A stretch of DNA of 63,793 nucleotides from Vibrio hepatarius (GCF_018860525.1 NZ_JAHKPM010000053.1:1-63793); one strand, 5' to 3'; counted from the first letter of the stretch, positions 1-8,462 are shown. Numbers and translations are program-made. Notes: generated by a model from the letters alone, not told the origin.

Positions 1-266
1 TGGACATTAGACTCACCTAACCGGAGAAGAGCCGAAAAATTAAGTCAAATTGCTTTTCATAAATTAGAGGGTCAGAAGTAAGCCAGCGCATTTTGGGGCA
101 CAAATGAATTCGAGAAACCGGTCAGAATTAGTACAGATTAGACTAAACCACATTATTGCTTTACTTATTTTGTTAAGCGGTTCTACTTCATTTCTAGTAA
201 ACTGTCTCGTCCTAAAATAAGTTGACGATTTTTAGTAAGCCCTACACTTTCATGGAAGGCTTCAAG
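1..266. other. Prophage left edge, no complete gene
   Basis: No complete gene is visible. On the minus strand an ATG at 7-5 is preceded by an AGGTGAG ribosome-binding-like sequence four bases upstream, so a leftward gene may start here and run out of the window. In P2-type prophages the integrase lies just past the repressor and points the same way, so an integrase is the natural guess, but only the first codons are present and this is inference. Confidence 0.3.
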
Positions 267-992
267 CTAAAAAATTTTCTTAAACAACGGTGCTATCGCC
301 TTGCCGATAACCTTAAAGTTTCGGCCGTTCTTATGGTTTATCTCGAAGGATTCGTGTTCTGGGTTGTCAGAGACAATGTTGTAGATCCCTTTTGGGATAT
401 TCCACTTTAAGCGCTTCACGTAAACCGCGTCATCAATGCGAATCACGTATACGCCGTCTGTCACTGGGTGTTGCAGTTCACGAGTATCAACTAATAAGCG
501 GTCTTTGTGGCTTAGGGTGGGCTCCATTGAATTGCCATCTACATTGATGATGGAGGCATTTGCTTGTGATAGGCCGAACTCGGCTAACAAGCTGGTAGGA
601 ATAATGAGCTGGTCGATTTGGTATTCACTATGTACTAGTGAACCCGCCCCAGCTGCGGCATGGACGTCAAAAACTGGTAGTTCGCACCAGTCTTTCACTT
701 CTGTCATCGGCGTTATTTTAGAAACATTACTTGGTTCTTTAGCTACACCTTCCCTAGGCCCTTCAAGTGCCAAGAGTAACTTAGCCTCTTTCGGGTCCGT
801 GACGTACTTCTCAATAAGATGTTTTTTTACGTCAGGGTGAAAGCTCGAAATATGGTATTCAAAAGCACGTCCATTACCAGCCGCCTTTCTCATTAACCAA
901 TTGTTTCTTTTAGCCTTTTGACTAATTCCCGTAGTCGTATTTGCTAACCCATCAACTTCAATTAACTCAGATCCTAGAAACCATTCACGCAT
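267..992 (-). CDS. Phage repressor, Mu-type HTH plus S24 peptidase
   Basis: Likely lysogeny repressor of 241 residues. The first 60 residues match the Mu repressor/transposase-type DNA-binding fold (REWFLGSEL, GISQKAKRNNW, GRAFEYHISS). The C-terminal half is a LexA-like S24 peptidase with candidate Ser155 (DGNSMEPT) and Lys193 (VYVKRL), and an Ala-Gly cleavage site in HAAAGAGS at about residue 114. This layout predicts RecA-stimulated self-cleavage and SOS induction. I chose ATG at 992 over GTG at 998 because the domain starts at REWF. It faces the Cox-like genes across a repeat-bearing gap, the usual P2-type genetic switch. Confidence 0.88.
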   Translation of the reverse strand: MREWFLGSELIEVDGLANTTTGISQKAKRNNWLMRKAAGNGRAFEYHISSFHPDVKKHLIEKYVTDPKEAKLLLALEGPREGVAKEPSNVSKITPMTEVKDWCELPVFDVHAAAGAGSLVHSEYQIDQLIIPTSLLAEFGLSQANASIINVDGNSMEPTLSHKDRLLVDTRELQHPVTDGVYVIRIDDAVYVKRLKWNIPKGIYNIVSDNPEHESFEINHKNGRNFKVIGKAIAPLFKKIF

Positions 993-1061
993 AAGCACAC
1001 ATCTTTAAGCATTGACATGCATGTGCATTTGAAATTACATTAAGCACACACAAGCACACAT
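993..1061. promoter_or_regulatory. Switch region with operator-like repeats and early promoter
   Basis: Three copies of AAGCACACA lie at 993-1001, 1042-1050 and 1052-1060; the last two are 10 bp apart, one helical turn. Between them TTGACA (1012-1017) and TACATT (1036-1041) form a plausible rightward promoter with 18-bp spacing. One repeat abuts the repressor start and the others follow the early promoter, as expected for repressor or Cox operators. Binding is inferred. Confidence 0.5.
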
Positions 1062-1141
1062 GTTAATACACGAAAGAGCATTGATAATCGCCTACCAAGC
1101 AATGATGCACTTTTATGTACAGTTATGTATGGAAAGATACC

Positions 1142-1600
1142 ATGACGTCACCTATTAAACTAGATGCGCCGTACTTACCTTTCGAAGAGTATGCGCGCCG
1201 TCAAGATATTGATTTATCAGATGCAGAACGGCTCATTGAGTCTGGGAAGCTTCCAATGAAAGTGGCTATTCGCTGCGAGAAGAAGCACTTCGTCAATATG
1301 GTCACCCTTTCACGCATCCGTTTGTATAAAGAGTTCAAAGACCAACCTGACCTATTGGAGAAGCTAGCTATGCAAATTTCTATTCAGCCTGACTGTGCCT
1401 ACCTCCCTACCAACGAGCTAGCAAGCCGCTGGAACGTTTCTGAAAACTCTATCCGCAACATGATTCGTGATGGAAAGCTGCCAGTGATCGAGCGTGAAGG
1501 CTCCAAAGGCAAGCACTACATCAACATGGCTGCCATGTGGCAACACGCGATAGAAGACTCAGTCAAACCTGAAAACAAACACTTCTTCACTTCGTTTTAA
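1142..1600 (+). CDS. Cox-like regulator with duplicated domain
   Basis: 152-residue early regulator containing two copies of a Cox/excisionase-like unit. The first runs from YLPFEEYARRQDID to HFVNMVTLSRI, the second from YLPTNELASRWNVS to HYINMAAMWQHA. The NM-[VA]-x-[ML] ending is typical of phage Cox proteins, which act as early-promoter repressors and excision factors. ATG 1142 is preferred over ATG 1115 because GGAAAGA precedes it. First gene right of the switch. Most family members have one unit of about 80 residues, so this looks like a tandem fusion. Confidence 0.7.
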   Translation: MTSPIKLDAPYLPFEEYARRQDIDLSDAERLIESGKLPMKVAIRCEKKHFVNMVTLSRIRLYKEFKDQPDLLEKLAMQISIQPDCAYLPTNELASRWNVSENSIRNMIRDGKLPVIEREGSKGKHYINMAAMWQHAIEDSVKPENKHFFTSF

Positions 1601-1626
1601 TCACATTGCGAATTGGAGCGAACTTT

Positions 1627-1842
1627 ATGAACCAACCACTGATGACCACTATCGCTTGTCCGTACGTGACGGTAGCGCACTACTGCAATTTATCTGGCCT
1701 AGCCGAAGGCACAGTAAAGCAGTTTATTGATGAAGGGCGCATCATCATCAAACCCAAGACCAAACCTAGAGAAAAGACGCTGATCAACATGGTTGCTATG
1801 ACTGAGATGGCAGCCCGTGAAGCTATGGAACAGCTTGGTTAA
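1627..1842 (+). CDS. Cox-like protein, single domain
   Basis: 71-residue protein with one Cox-type unit: PYVTVAHYCNLSGLAEGTV, then a basic stretch and TLINMVAMTEMAAREAM. This is the classic P2-like Cox layout. ATG 1627 is chosen because GGAG lies eight bases upstream. It follows the two-unit Cox-like gene by 26 bases, so the phage carries three copies of this fold in a row. It probably controls the early promoter and/or excision. Confidence 0.72.
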   Translation: MNQPLMTTIACPYVTVAHYCNLSGLAEGTVKQFIDEGRIIIKPKTKPREKTLINMVAMTEMAAREAMEQLG

Positions 1843-1864
1843 CCCGTTGTAGAGAGTATCTGAT

Positions 1865-2410
1865 ATGGAAGAGAATCAAACAATGTGCGCTTTTCTGGCC
1901 GATGTACAACAAGAGTACAACGAGGCATGCAGCTTGTTTCGTTATCGTCATCGCAATGATCTGACTGATATAGCAAAAGCCTGCGGCCTGCGCTCTAACA
2001 TGCTACGCAATAAGCTCAACACTGAACAGCCACACGTTCTTTCATTACCAGAGATGATGGCAATTTCTAAAGCGACGAACGACTACGTAATTTTAGAAGT
2101 TGTGCTTCGCAAGCTTGACCTTGCTACCGCACATATTCCTGCAGGTAGCGAGGCTGAAAGCTTCATTAAACGGGCTCTCAACAATTCTATTTTTTCAGGC
2201 GAGCTTTCACAGTTAGCACTCGATAACGCTGGCAACAAAACGCTCCCTCGCTCAACCAAAAACTCAATCATCGAGACCGCTCAAGCAAGTATTTCTAACT
2301 TGATGCTTCTCGTCAACGACCTAGAAAACCGCACTGGCAGTGCACAACCATTCTTTGCAATGGGCGTGGACTTAATAGCAAACGCGGCGGCTTTACCGGG
2401 TCTTTCTTAA
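1865..2410 (+). CDS. Phage regulatory protein CII family
   Basis: 181 residues, resembling the CII/CP76 regulatory family of P2- and K139-like phages. The N-terminal half has a helix-turn-helix-like stretch (LTDIAKACGLRSNMLRNKL) followed by the family-typical LSLPEMMAISKATNDY. These proteins take part in the lysis-lysogeny decision, and the position just after cox matches K139. It is preceded by a GAGAG ribosome site; ATG 1883 is an alternative start. Confidence 0.75.
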   Translation: MEENQTMCAFLADVQQEYNEACSLFRYRHRNDLTDIAKACGLRSNMLRNKLNTEQPHVLSLPEMMAISKATNDYVILEVVLRKLDLATAHIPAGSEAESFIKRALNNSIFSGELSQLALDNAGNKTLPRSTKNSIIETAQASISNLMLLVNDLENRTGSAQPFFAMGVDLIANAAALPGLS

Positions 2411-2430
2411 CTTTTTACAGGGGTGTAGCA

Positions 2431-2643
2431 ATGCAAACACGAACGATCAATATCAAAATTACCACTGTTGATGAGGCTCTTCATTGGCAGAACGTGGCAA
2501 CTCTTAATATCAATAAATTCCGCTCTAACCCTGTTGCAGGGCAAGAGAACTATCAAAGCAACCTTATCCGCATGTGGTGTGACGTTCATGCGCAAGCTAG
2601 CCTAGCGAGTATTTCGCTACAAGAATCTGTAGAGGTGGCGTAA
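2431..2643 (+). CDS. Small early phage protein, unknown function
   Basis: 70 residues with no membrane segment or signal peptide and no motif I recognise. GGGGTG upstream serves as ribosome site. Its stop overlaps the next start (TAATG), which shows translational coupling within the early operon. It occupies the place of small accessory replication genes between CII and the A gene in P2-like phages. Confidence 0.6.
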   Translation: MQTRTINIKITTVDEALHWQNVATLNINKFRSNPVAGQENYQSNLIRMWCDVHAQASLASISLQESVEVA

Positions 2644-2870
2644 TGGAATATTTCGCCCTTCGTTTATTTGGTGATGGTGCTATGAAGCGCCATTACCAAA
2701 GTCATGAGCCAGAGGTCACTGAGCTTGGAGAATTTGACTCATTAGACTCGGCAGTAAAACAAGCTTGCGCCCAGTTGGATTGCAATCACTTATTACGTGG
2801 CGTTCTGAGCCAAGGTGAAGGCGCAGGCGGTTACATGGTAGTCGATGCACAGGAGCTAGCAGCGGTATGA
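2643..2870 (+). CDS. Small early phage protein, unknown function
   Basis: 75 residues, coupled at both ends (TAATG before, ATGA-type overlap after). The composition is soluble and slightly acidic, with no motif recognised. It belongs to the early operon by position and overlap only. Confidence 0.58.
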   Translation: MEYFALRLFGDGAMKRHYQSHEPEVTELGEFDSLDSAVKQACAQLDCNHLLRGVLSQGEGAGGYMVVDAQELAAV

Positions 2871-3286
2871 AACGGATAACCAAACCTTACGAATATAACG
2901 GATATCGCGGATTGTCTGCCATAGCCAATGCGCACCAAATCCCGCTGGGCACTCTCAAAGGCCGTGTACGTCGAGGGCTTTCGATTGCCGAGGCTATTTG
3001 TCATAGAGATCTGCGCGAGTTTAATACTGGCGAAGCTGTCTATGAGTGGAGAGGAGAAAAAGGCATCAGAGCCATTGCTAAAAAAGCAGGTGTTAGCCAA
3101 ATGGCGATATTTAGCCACCTAAAACACGGTAAAGATCTTGATCAAGCAATAGAGTCAATTCTCAAAACGAAAGCCAAAGTGATAAAGAACAAGAAGGCTC
3201 CAGATGTGCAGGAAAAACATCTTGGTATCAAACGACCTGACATGATGAGTGCCACATGGCGACTAGCTTTGGGAGTGTTAGCATGA
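2867..3286 (+). CDS. Early protein with two HTH-like repeats
   Basis: 139 residues built on two similar units. The first has GYRGLSAIANAHQIPLGTLK with GRVRRGLSIAEAI; the second has GEKGIRAIAKKAGVSQMAIF with SHLKHGKDLDQAI. Each looks like a helix-turn-helix followed by a short helix, so DNA binding is likely. A lysine-rich tail follows. Function is unknown; a regulator or replication accessory would fit its place just before the initiator gene. Confidence 0.6.
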   Translation: MKRITKPYEYNGYRGLSAIANAHQIPLGTLKGRVRRGLSIAEAICHRDLREFNTGEAVYEWRGEKGIRAIAKKAGVSQMAIFSHLKHGKDLDQAIESILKTKAKVIKNKKAPDVQEKHLGIKRPDMMSATWRLALGVLA

Positions 3287-3681
3287 GTGACGATGTAGAG
3301 TACTGCCCAGCAATTTCAATATATGACGAGAATGTAAAAGCGACACACCCTTCTCACCTACCTTGTGCCTCAATGGAAGGAATTGTGAATTATGACCCCA
3401 AAAATGCCGAGCGAGGACAGGTTTATATTCAAAACCTTCGGGCTCATTTCGGTTTAAAACGTTCTTCTCAAAAAGAAAAGAAAATAGGCAGTCACCTCAA
3501 CTACATATGTACTCATGACGAGTGCCTAGACCCTTGGAATATCAAACATAGGCAGCCCAAAAGCAAAACTAAGCCAAAAGAAAAAGTCGATGACAACTGG
3601 AGAACGAAGCTATCAATAAAAGCAAACAATTTACCTAGTCGAGCAATACAGCGCCAAGAGCATCATGAAGCAACACAATAA
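3283..3681 (+). CDS. Small phage protein upstream of initiator
   Basis: 132 residues starting at ATG 3283, where GCATGAG overlaps the previous stop; an upstream in-frame ATG at 3256 lies deep inside the preceding gene and is less likely. The protein is basic toward its C-terminus (KSKTKPKEK). No domain recognised. It overlaps the start of the replication initiator by 17 bases, indicating coupled translation. Confidence 0.55.
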   Translation: MSDDVEYCPAISIYDENVKATHPSHLPCASMEGIVNYDPKNAERGQVYIQNLRAHFGLKRSSQKEKKIGSHLNYICTHDECLDPWNIKHRQPKSKTKPKEKVDDNWRTKLSIKANNLPSRAIQRQEHHEATQ

Positions 3682-5629
3682 TAACCTCAAAAATCCACTC
3701 AATCGGCTCCCTAGCAATATTCATAGGGAGCTGCTTGCATTTCTAGAAAACAAGAAAGGTTACAGAAAAATCTCTCACTATGATGTGAAGGAAAAGGCTT
3801 GGGTTTACAAAGATGAACAAACACCACGAGAAAAGGTATTTGAGTTTGCATCTATCACAGCTAACAAGTTAAAGCTTCCATTTGATATTCGAAACTACAT
3901 TGATAAGGCTGCGGCTAGCCGTTTACGCAAGTATGGTTTCAAAAAAGCAATGGATTTTATTGAAAAGAGAAGTGGTGCTGTTGCGGCTGCGTTTTCAGTT
4001 ATGCCTGAACCTTGGTGGAAAGTAGACAATGAAATCAAGCGAGCTAAGTTAGCTGTTGAGATGGCTGGTCGATGTGCTAACCGCGTTCGCCTAGCCGCCG
4101 AAAAAGGATTGTCACCTATACAAGCTATTTCGTTTATCAATGAGTTTGTTGGTGCCTCTCTGTGGTTACCTCAATTCACTTATGTAGAAGATGATAATCA
4201 AGCTTATTCAGCCATTGCCCGTTTAATGGATGATGGCTTCTGGCGCAGAGCAATTGGCCGTATCACAGTTGCTGTGTTTGAGAATGCACGCCGTGCCGCT
4301 GGTATGGTGTCACCACATAGTTCACCTTACGCCTCAATATCAGCTTGTGAATGGCTCTCTATTCGACAAGACAGGCAACGCGAATGGATAGAGCTGATGT
4401 CTATCGAGTCAGACAATGGCGATACTATTGATCTACAAACAGTGGTCGATTCTTCACAAAGTAACCCTGCTAACCGCCGCCATGAGCTAATGACTCGAAT
4501 TGCTGGATGCCAAGAATACGCAGAGAGTAATAATCATATTGCTGTGTTCATCACCATGACTTCACCCAGTCGATTCCACCGATTAAAGAAACACGGAAAG
4601 TACTGGATCGAGAATCCAAATTTTGATGATAGTACTCCTAAAGATGCTCATGCATGGTTAAGTAAAGGTTGGGAGCTATTCCGTGCTTGGGCCGATTACC
4701 GGAACTTAACCTATTACGGAATGAGAGTTGTTGAGCCTCACCAAGACGGAACACCTCACTGGCATGGCGTATTCTTTATGCCGCTGGAACAAGCAAAGGC
4801 TTTTATCAATGGTTTGCAAGATTATCAGTTCCGTGAGACTCAAGACCTGTTCTTTGATAATGGCACACCAAAAACCAAAGCAATGAAAGCTCGCTTTGAT
4901 GCAAAGTTCATCACTCAAGATTCAGGCGGTGCCGTTGCTTACCTAGCAAAGTATATTTCTAAAAACGTCGATGGCCACGCCCTTGAAGGATTAACCGATA
5001 CAGATAATAGACGAGCGAAGCTACAAGATACCGTTAAGAATGTGACCGCATGGTCTCGCACATTCTGTTTTCGACAATTCCAATTTCAACGCACTCCACC
5101 TGTCACTATTTGGCGTGAACTTCGCCGTATTGATGAAGAGCAAGAGTTTTGCCTGTTCGAAAAAGCCAGACGCGCGGCTGATAACGGCTTCTTTTCTGCT
5201 TATATGGATTACATGGGCGGCCACCGCTTACCCGCTTCTATGCGCCCAATTAAGTTGCTCAAGAAAGAGCGGGAAAACAAATACGGTGAGATTGTCACAG
5301 CTACCGATGGGCTTGAGGGTTCTGATCTTGTGGTATTTACCCGTGAGATTGAGTGGAAGTTAGTTAAAAAATCCCCCGACTTTCAGGAGTCTTTTGAAGA
5401 GAGCGGGAGCGACCGCCCTTGGTCCAGTGGCAATAACTGTAGAATTTCACCCAAAAGCCAAAAAATCATCGATAAATTCTTTCTAAATATGGAATTAGAC
5501 GGACCAAGCGTCGAATGGGAAATGCTCATAAACGGTGAAACTTCACCCGATGACTACATACAACCGATAGAAACCGACTCCAGACCTGCACCTAAGTCAA
5601 AAGGTAGGTATGGGAGTATGAGAAATTAA
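3665..5629 (+). CDS. Rolling-circle replication initiator, P2 gpA family
   Basis: 654-residue HUH endonuclease that should nick the phage origin and attach covalently to the 5' end to start rolling-circle replication. The metal-binding HUH motif is H365-W-H367 in GTPHWHGVFF. The nucleophile helix has Y426 and Y430 in AVAYLAKYISKN, the same four-residue spacing as the paired tyrosines of P2 gpA. In P2 the origin lies inside this gene, so an origin may lie here too, but I could not place it. Last large gene of the early operon; the ogr-like gene follows 11 bases on. Confidence 0.92.
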   Translation: MKQHNNNLKNPLNRLPSNIHRELLAFLENKKGYRKISHYDVKEKAWVYKDEQTPREKVFEFASITANKLKLPFDIRNYIDKAAASRLRKYGFKKAMDFIEKRSGAVAAAFSVMPEPWWKVDNEIKRAKLAVEMAGRCANRVRLAAEKGLSPIQAISFINEFVGASLWLPQFTYVEDDNQAYSAIARLMDDGFWRRAIGRITVAVFENARRAAGMVSPHSSPYASISACEWLSIRQDRQREWIELMSIESDNGDTIDLQTVVDSSQSNPANRRHELMTRIAGCQEYAESNNHIAVFITMTSPSRFHRLKKHGKYWIENPNFDDSTPKDAHAWLSKGWELFRAWADYRNLTYYGMRVVEPHQDGTPHWHGVFFMPLEQAKAFINGLQDYQFRETQDLFFDNGTPKTKAMKARFDAKFITQDSGGAVAYLAKYISKNVDGHALEGLTDTDNRRAKLQDTVKNVTAWSRTFCFRQFQFQRTPPVTIWRELRRIDEEQEFCLFEKARRAADNGFFSAYMDYMGGHRLPASMRPIKLLKKERENKYGEIVTATDGLEGSDLVVFTREIEWKLVKKSPDFQESFEESGSDRPWSSGNNCRISPKSQKIIDKFFLNMELDGPSVEWEMLINGETSPDDYIQPIETDSRPAPKSKGRYGSMRN

Positions 5630-5640
5630 GGAGAGATCTA

Positions 5641-5886
5641 GTGTTAATGCCATGCCCTAAATGCGGATGCAAAACCAGAATTGTTACCTCTCAAGAAATG
5701 ACAAACGAGACGCGAAAAGCCTACTGGCAATGTCTCAATTTCAATTGTGGAGTGAGATTTAGCACCCTAACTTCAGTGGAAGGAATTATTGAAACTGTTG
5801 GCTTACCGCCTGATCCAAAACTTCAACCTGAGCTCTGCAAAGGAGATATCAACCAAATGGACATTTTTACTGAACAAACCATATAA
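5641..5886 (+). CDS. ogr: Ogr/Delta-type zinc-finger late activator
   Basis: 81 residues. The N-terminal zinc knuckle MPCPKCGCK pairs with CLNFNCG in the C-x2-C ... C-x4-C arrangement of the Ogr/Delta family, which binds the RNA polymerase alpha subunit and turns on late phage promoters. GTG 5641 is the likely start: AAGGAGAG lies five bases upstream, whereas ATG 5647 would be too far. Its place right after the initiator, ahead of the late genes, fits a timing switch. I did not find a convincing TGT-N12-ACA site at the late promoters. Confidence 0.85.
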   Translation: MLMPCPKCGCKTRIVTSQEMTNETRKAYWQCLNFNCGVRFSTLTSVEGIIETVGLPPDPKLQPELCKGDINQMDIFTEQTI

Positions 5887-5943
5887 GCATAAAGGCTCAT
5901 AAGTTATTATAGAGCTTTATGAGAAACTGAGCATACAAGAGAA

Positions 5944-6894
5944 ATGTTTAAGAACATAAATTGGTTTGAATTCGTACCTGCAACTATGTCAGCTATAGCC
6001 GCAATAGCTGCTGCATATTCTGCAATAATTTCAATGCGAGTCAGCGAACAATCGAACCTCCTTGCAAAAATGACCTCAATAGCAAATCATCATGAAGCCG
6101 CTGTTTCTTTATACTTCAAAGTTATCAATGAACTTTGCAGAGAAACTGAATGTCTTCGAGACATATGCCATCATCTACAAAATGATTGGCCATTCCAAAT
6201 TGAATTAAAGGACAATAAACTTCTTGGTGGGACAAACCCTAGACCACTTAGGCATGTGATTGGTAATACTAGTGATTTATTAGCAAATTACAGTTTAAAA
6301 AGAAATAAATTTAGAAAAGGCACGAGTGGGACTGTACTCTCAATTATTATGAGAAATAGCTTTGAAAAAATGAGTGATGCTGAATACCAAAAATTGTTGA
6401 AGGTAGCTGATGGAAAATATGAAAAATTTGAAACTACGTTTGGCATTCCATCAATCTGTAACGAAGTTTCGTCAGCACCAGCCTTTAGGTTTGGGTATTA
6501 TCAATTGCTAAAGCGTGTCAATAGTGAGGACTGGAGCGACATTTGGAGAAACGCATGGTGTAATGATGGATCGATGGATACTTATAAATGCGAGTATTTG
6601 AGAATCAAGCCTCTTTTTAAGAAAGCTCATACAGAATTAACCAGAGAAATAGCAAAGCTAGCCCACACAAAATTTCCTTTGAGCATTAATGCTGAACTAG
6701 ATATCAAATACAAAGAACTATTGAATACAATTGATCATTTAATCGAAGATGCAGAACCGAGCAACATGGATGACTATAAAGATTGGCCAAATAGAGATGA
6801 GGTATGCATGCTTACTATTTGCTCTTTAGCCATAGTAAGTAATACAAGTAATCAATTAAGTAGCATTTACACAGCCGTGAACACACTCACCTAA
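5944..6894 (+). CDS. Membrane-anchored cargo protein, unknown function
   Basis: 316 residues with one likely transmembrane helix near the N-terminus (FVPATMSAIAAIAAAYSAII) followed by a mostly soluble, charged and helical region. No catalytic motif recognised. It is clearly more AT-rich than the phage structural genes and, with the RES gene next to it, interrupts the early/late boundary where P2-like phages often keep cargo such as exclusion genes. A role in host protection or superinfection exclusion is a guess from position. Confidence 0.6.
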   Translation: MFKNINWFEFVPATMSAIAAIAAAYSAIISMRVSEQSNLLAKMTSIANHHEAAVSLYFKVINELCRETECLRDICHHLQNDWPFQIELKDNKLLGGTNPRPLRHVIGNTSDLLANYSLKRNKFRKGTSGTVLSIIMRNSFEKMSDAEYQKLLKVADGKYEKFETTFGIPSICNEVSSAPAFRFGYYQLLKRVNSEDWSDIWRNAWCNDGSMDTYKCEYLRIKPLFKKAHTELTREIAKLAHTKFPLSINAELDIKYKELLNTIDHLIEDAEPSNMDDYKDWPNRDEVCMLTICSLAIVSNTSNQLSSIYTAVNTLT

Positions 6895-6969
6895 AAGACA
6901 TAATTATTTGATTTTTAAATAAGTATAATTAACATTTGGTACACACTTATAAGAATCACATTCAAAAAA

Positions 6970-8214
6970 ATGTACGAATACCTCAACTACGCTGAAAAAG
7001 TCGAAGCAAATAGAAAACAAAAAGAGATGGATAACTCTGTCGGATTCATTTGTTCGGATTGCAAAAAAAGAATCTATAAGTTTGACAGGAAAAATAAACC
7101 TGTAAATCAGAAACAGACCTGCATTATATGTAAAAAACATAGTCCTGATGGTGTTCCTCTTGAAGGATACGTATTCAGACTAAACGATTGTATTCCAAAT
7201 CACTTTAATCGAGTCGATAAGGATTCTGAGGCATCGCTTTCTCTTCATCAAATAATTAAAAAATTCACCATTGATAATGAATGTGTAGCAAGAAAACTAG
7301 CTGAATTACTTCACAAAGAAAATAGCGAATTTTTTCATCCTGACGGGCTATATGAACCATATTTAGATGAAAGAACTATGGAAGAATTTAAAAATATAGC
7401 CCAAGAAGAATGGAACAAGTTTTCTAAAGAACTGAAGTATTCTCGTCGATTTACTCATCAAAAGGCAGCTGATTTTTTTATGGGATTAATTAATTGTTGT
7501 TACTTCGACTTGAAAAAAAAAGTAAACGGCACAAATGATTTTGGTGCAGTAACGCGATCAATCGAAAAAGGCACTGTTTTATATCGAGCCCGTATAGTAT
7601 GTAGTGATGAAGAAAAAAATGAATTTCAAAGCGCACCTAACAAACACCTTGGGGCGCCTCCAAGCCATCTTGCTGCAAATAATAGAATGAGTCCCCCCGG
7701 AATATCTTTTATGTACACAGCAGATACCGCAGATACCGCCATAGCAGAACTTCGTCCATATGTTGGGGACACAATAGCAGTGGGAAGATTTATTGCCCAA
7801 AAAACACTAACATTTTTTGACTTCACTAATCTAGACTCATTGGAACTAAGAGAACCGAGACTTATTACAAACCCTCGCAATAGTCAGTACTATATAAATA
7901 GCCACCTGCTAAGCACACTACATGCATTAGTATCTAAACCATTCAGAGCAAATAGTATAGATTATATTGAAACTCAAATGTTTTCAGAGACTATTCGTAA
8001 CTATCAGAAAGGTATTTTTGACGGCATCATTTTCAAGTCATCACAACTAGAAGGTGGGGTAAATTATGTTATTTTTGGTAATGACTCAAAGGATGAACAT
8101 CATAGTATCGAGTACAACGTTAAAATTGATACTCAATCTGATGTGACATTTTACAAAGTAAATGCCATGACACCTTCATTTAAAGAAGTAACATCTGCAA
8201 ACAAGCACCTATGA
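6970..8214 (+). CDS. RES-domain protein with N-terminal zinc ribbon
   Basis: 414 residues. C28-x2-C31 and C51-x2-C54 form a zinc ribbon. A helical middle part follows, and from about residue 195 a RES-like domain: GTVLYRARIV, a glycine/asparagine-rich loop, then AIAELRPYVGDTIAVGRF. RES domains have an ADP-ribosyltransferase-like fold, and studied members degrade or modify NAD+ as toxins. No Xre/ParS-type antitoxin lies beside it, so it is not a standard RES-Xre pair. AT-rich, next to a membrane-anchored cargo gene; phage-borne anti-phage function is plausible but unproven. Confidence 0.7.
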   Translation: MYEYLNYAEKVEANRKQKEMDNSVGFICSDCKKRIYKFDRKNKPVNQKQTCIICKKHSPDGVPLEGYVFRLNDCIPNHFNRVDKDSEASLSLHQIIKKFTIDNECVARKLAELLHKENSEFFHPDGLYEPYLDERTMEEFKNIAQEEWNKFSKELKYSRRFTHQKAADFFMGLINCCYFDLKKKVNGTNDFGAVTRSIEKGTVLYRARIVCSDEEKNEFQSAPNKHLGAPPSHLAANNRMSPPGISFMYTADTADTAIAELRPYVGDTIAVGRFIAQKTLTFFDFTNLDSLELREPRLITNPRNSQYYINSHLLSTLHALVSKPFRANSIDYIETQMFSETIRNYQKGIFDGIIFKSSQLEGGVNYVIFGNDSKDEHHSIEYNVKIDTQSDVTFYKVNAMTPSFKEVTSANKHL

Positions 8215-8259
8215 ACGCCCAAATACGATCTTGAACGATCTCTAAAACTTAAATCTAAA

Positions 8260-8291
8260 ACAGCCCTCGATGTAGATATATCGGGGGTTGT
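8260..8291 (+). terminator. Hairpin after the cargo genes
   Basis: Arms 8260-8271 and 8280-8291 pair over about 12 bp, including two G-U pairs, with an eight-base loop. It lies 46 bases after the RES gene stop. There is no clean T-run, so termination may be partial. It separates the early/cargo transcript from the baseplate genes. Confidence 0.45.
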
Positions 8292-8462
8292 GCTTTACTA
8301 ACCCTATCGAAACACGATCACTTTCAGGATCGCAAAATTGCAGTGTGGAATTTTGGTGTGGAGGGAGGGGTGAGTCCGAGCAAGCGCCGAGTGCCCTAAC
8401 CCGCTTCCAAATTGCCAATCACTGCCAATTTCCTTTTTATTCTTCTATTGGTGGGATTTCTC

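Noticed and set aside
200..260. Possible insertion-sequence end near the repressor stop
   Set aside because: The sequence looked faintly like an element terminus, but no inverted partner or transposase piece could be found in the window.
436..840. Plus-strand open frame of 134 codons opposite the repressor
   Set aside because: It lies wholly antisense to a well-supported repressor gene, has a cysteine/serine-rich composition and no ribosome site.
8280..8460. Ogr-binding late promoter (TGT-N12-ACA)
   Set aside because: No such dyad with correct spacing could be found before the baseplate operon or the P/O divergent gap.
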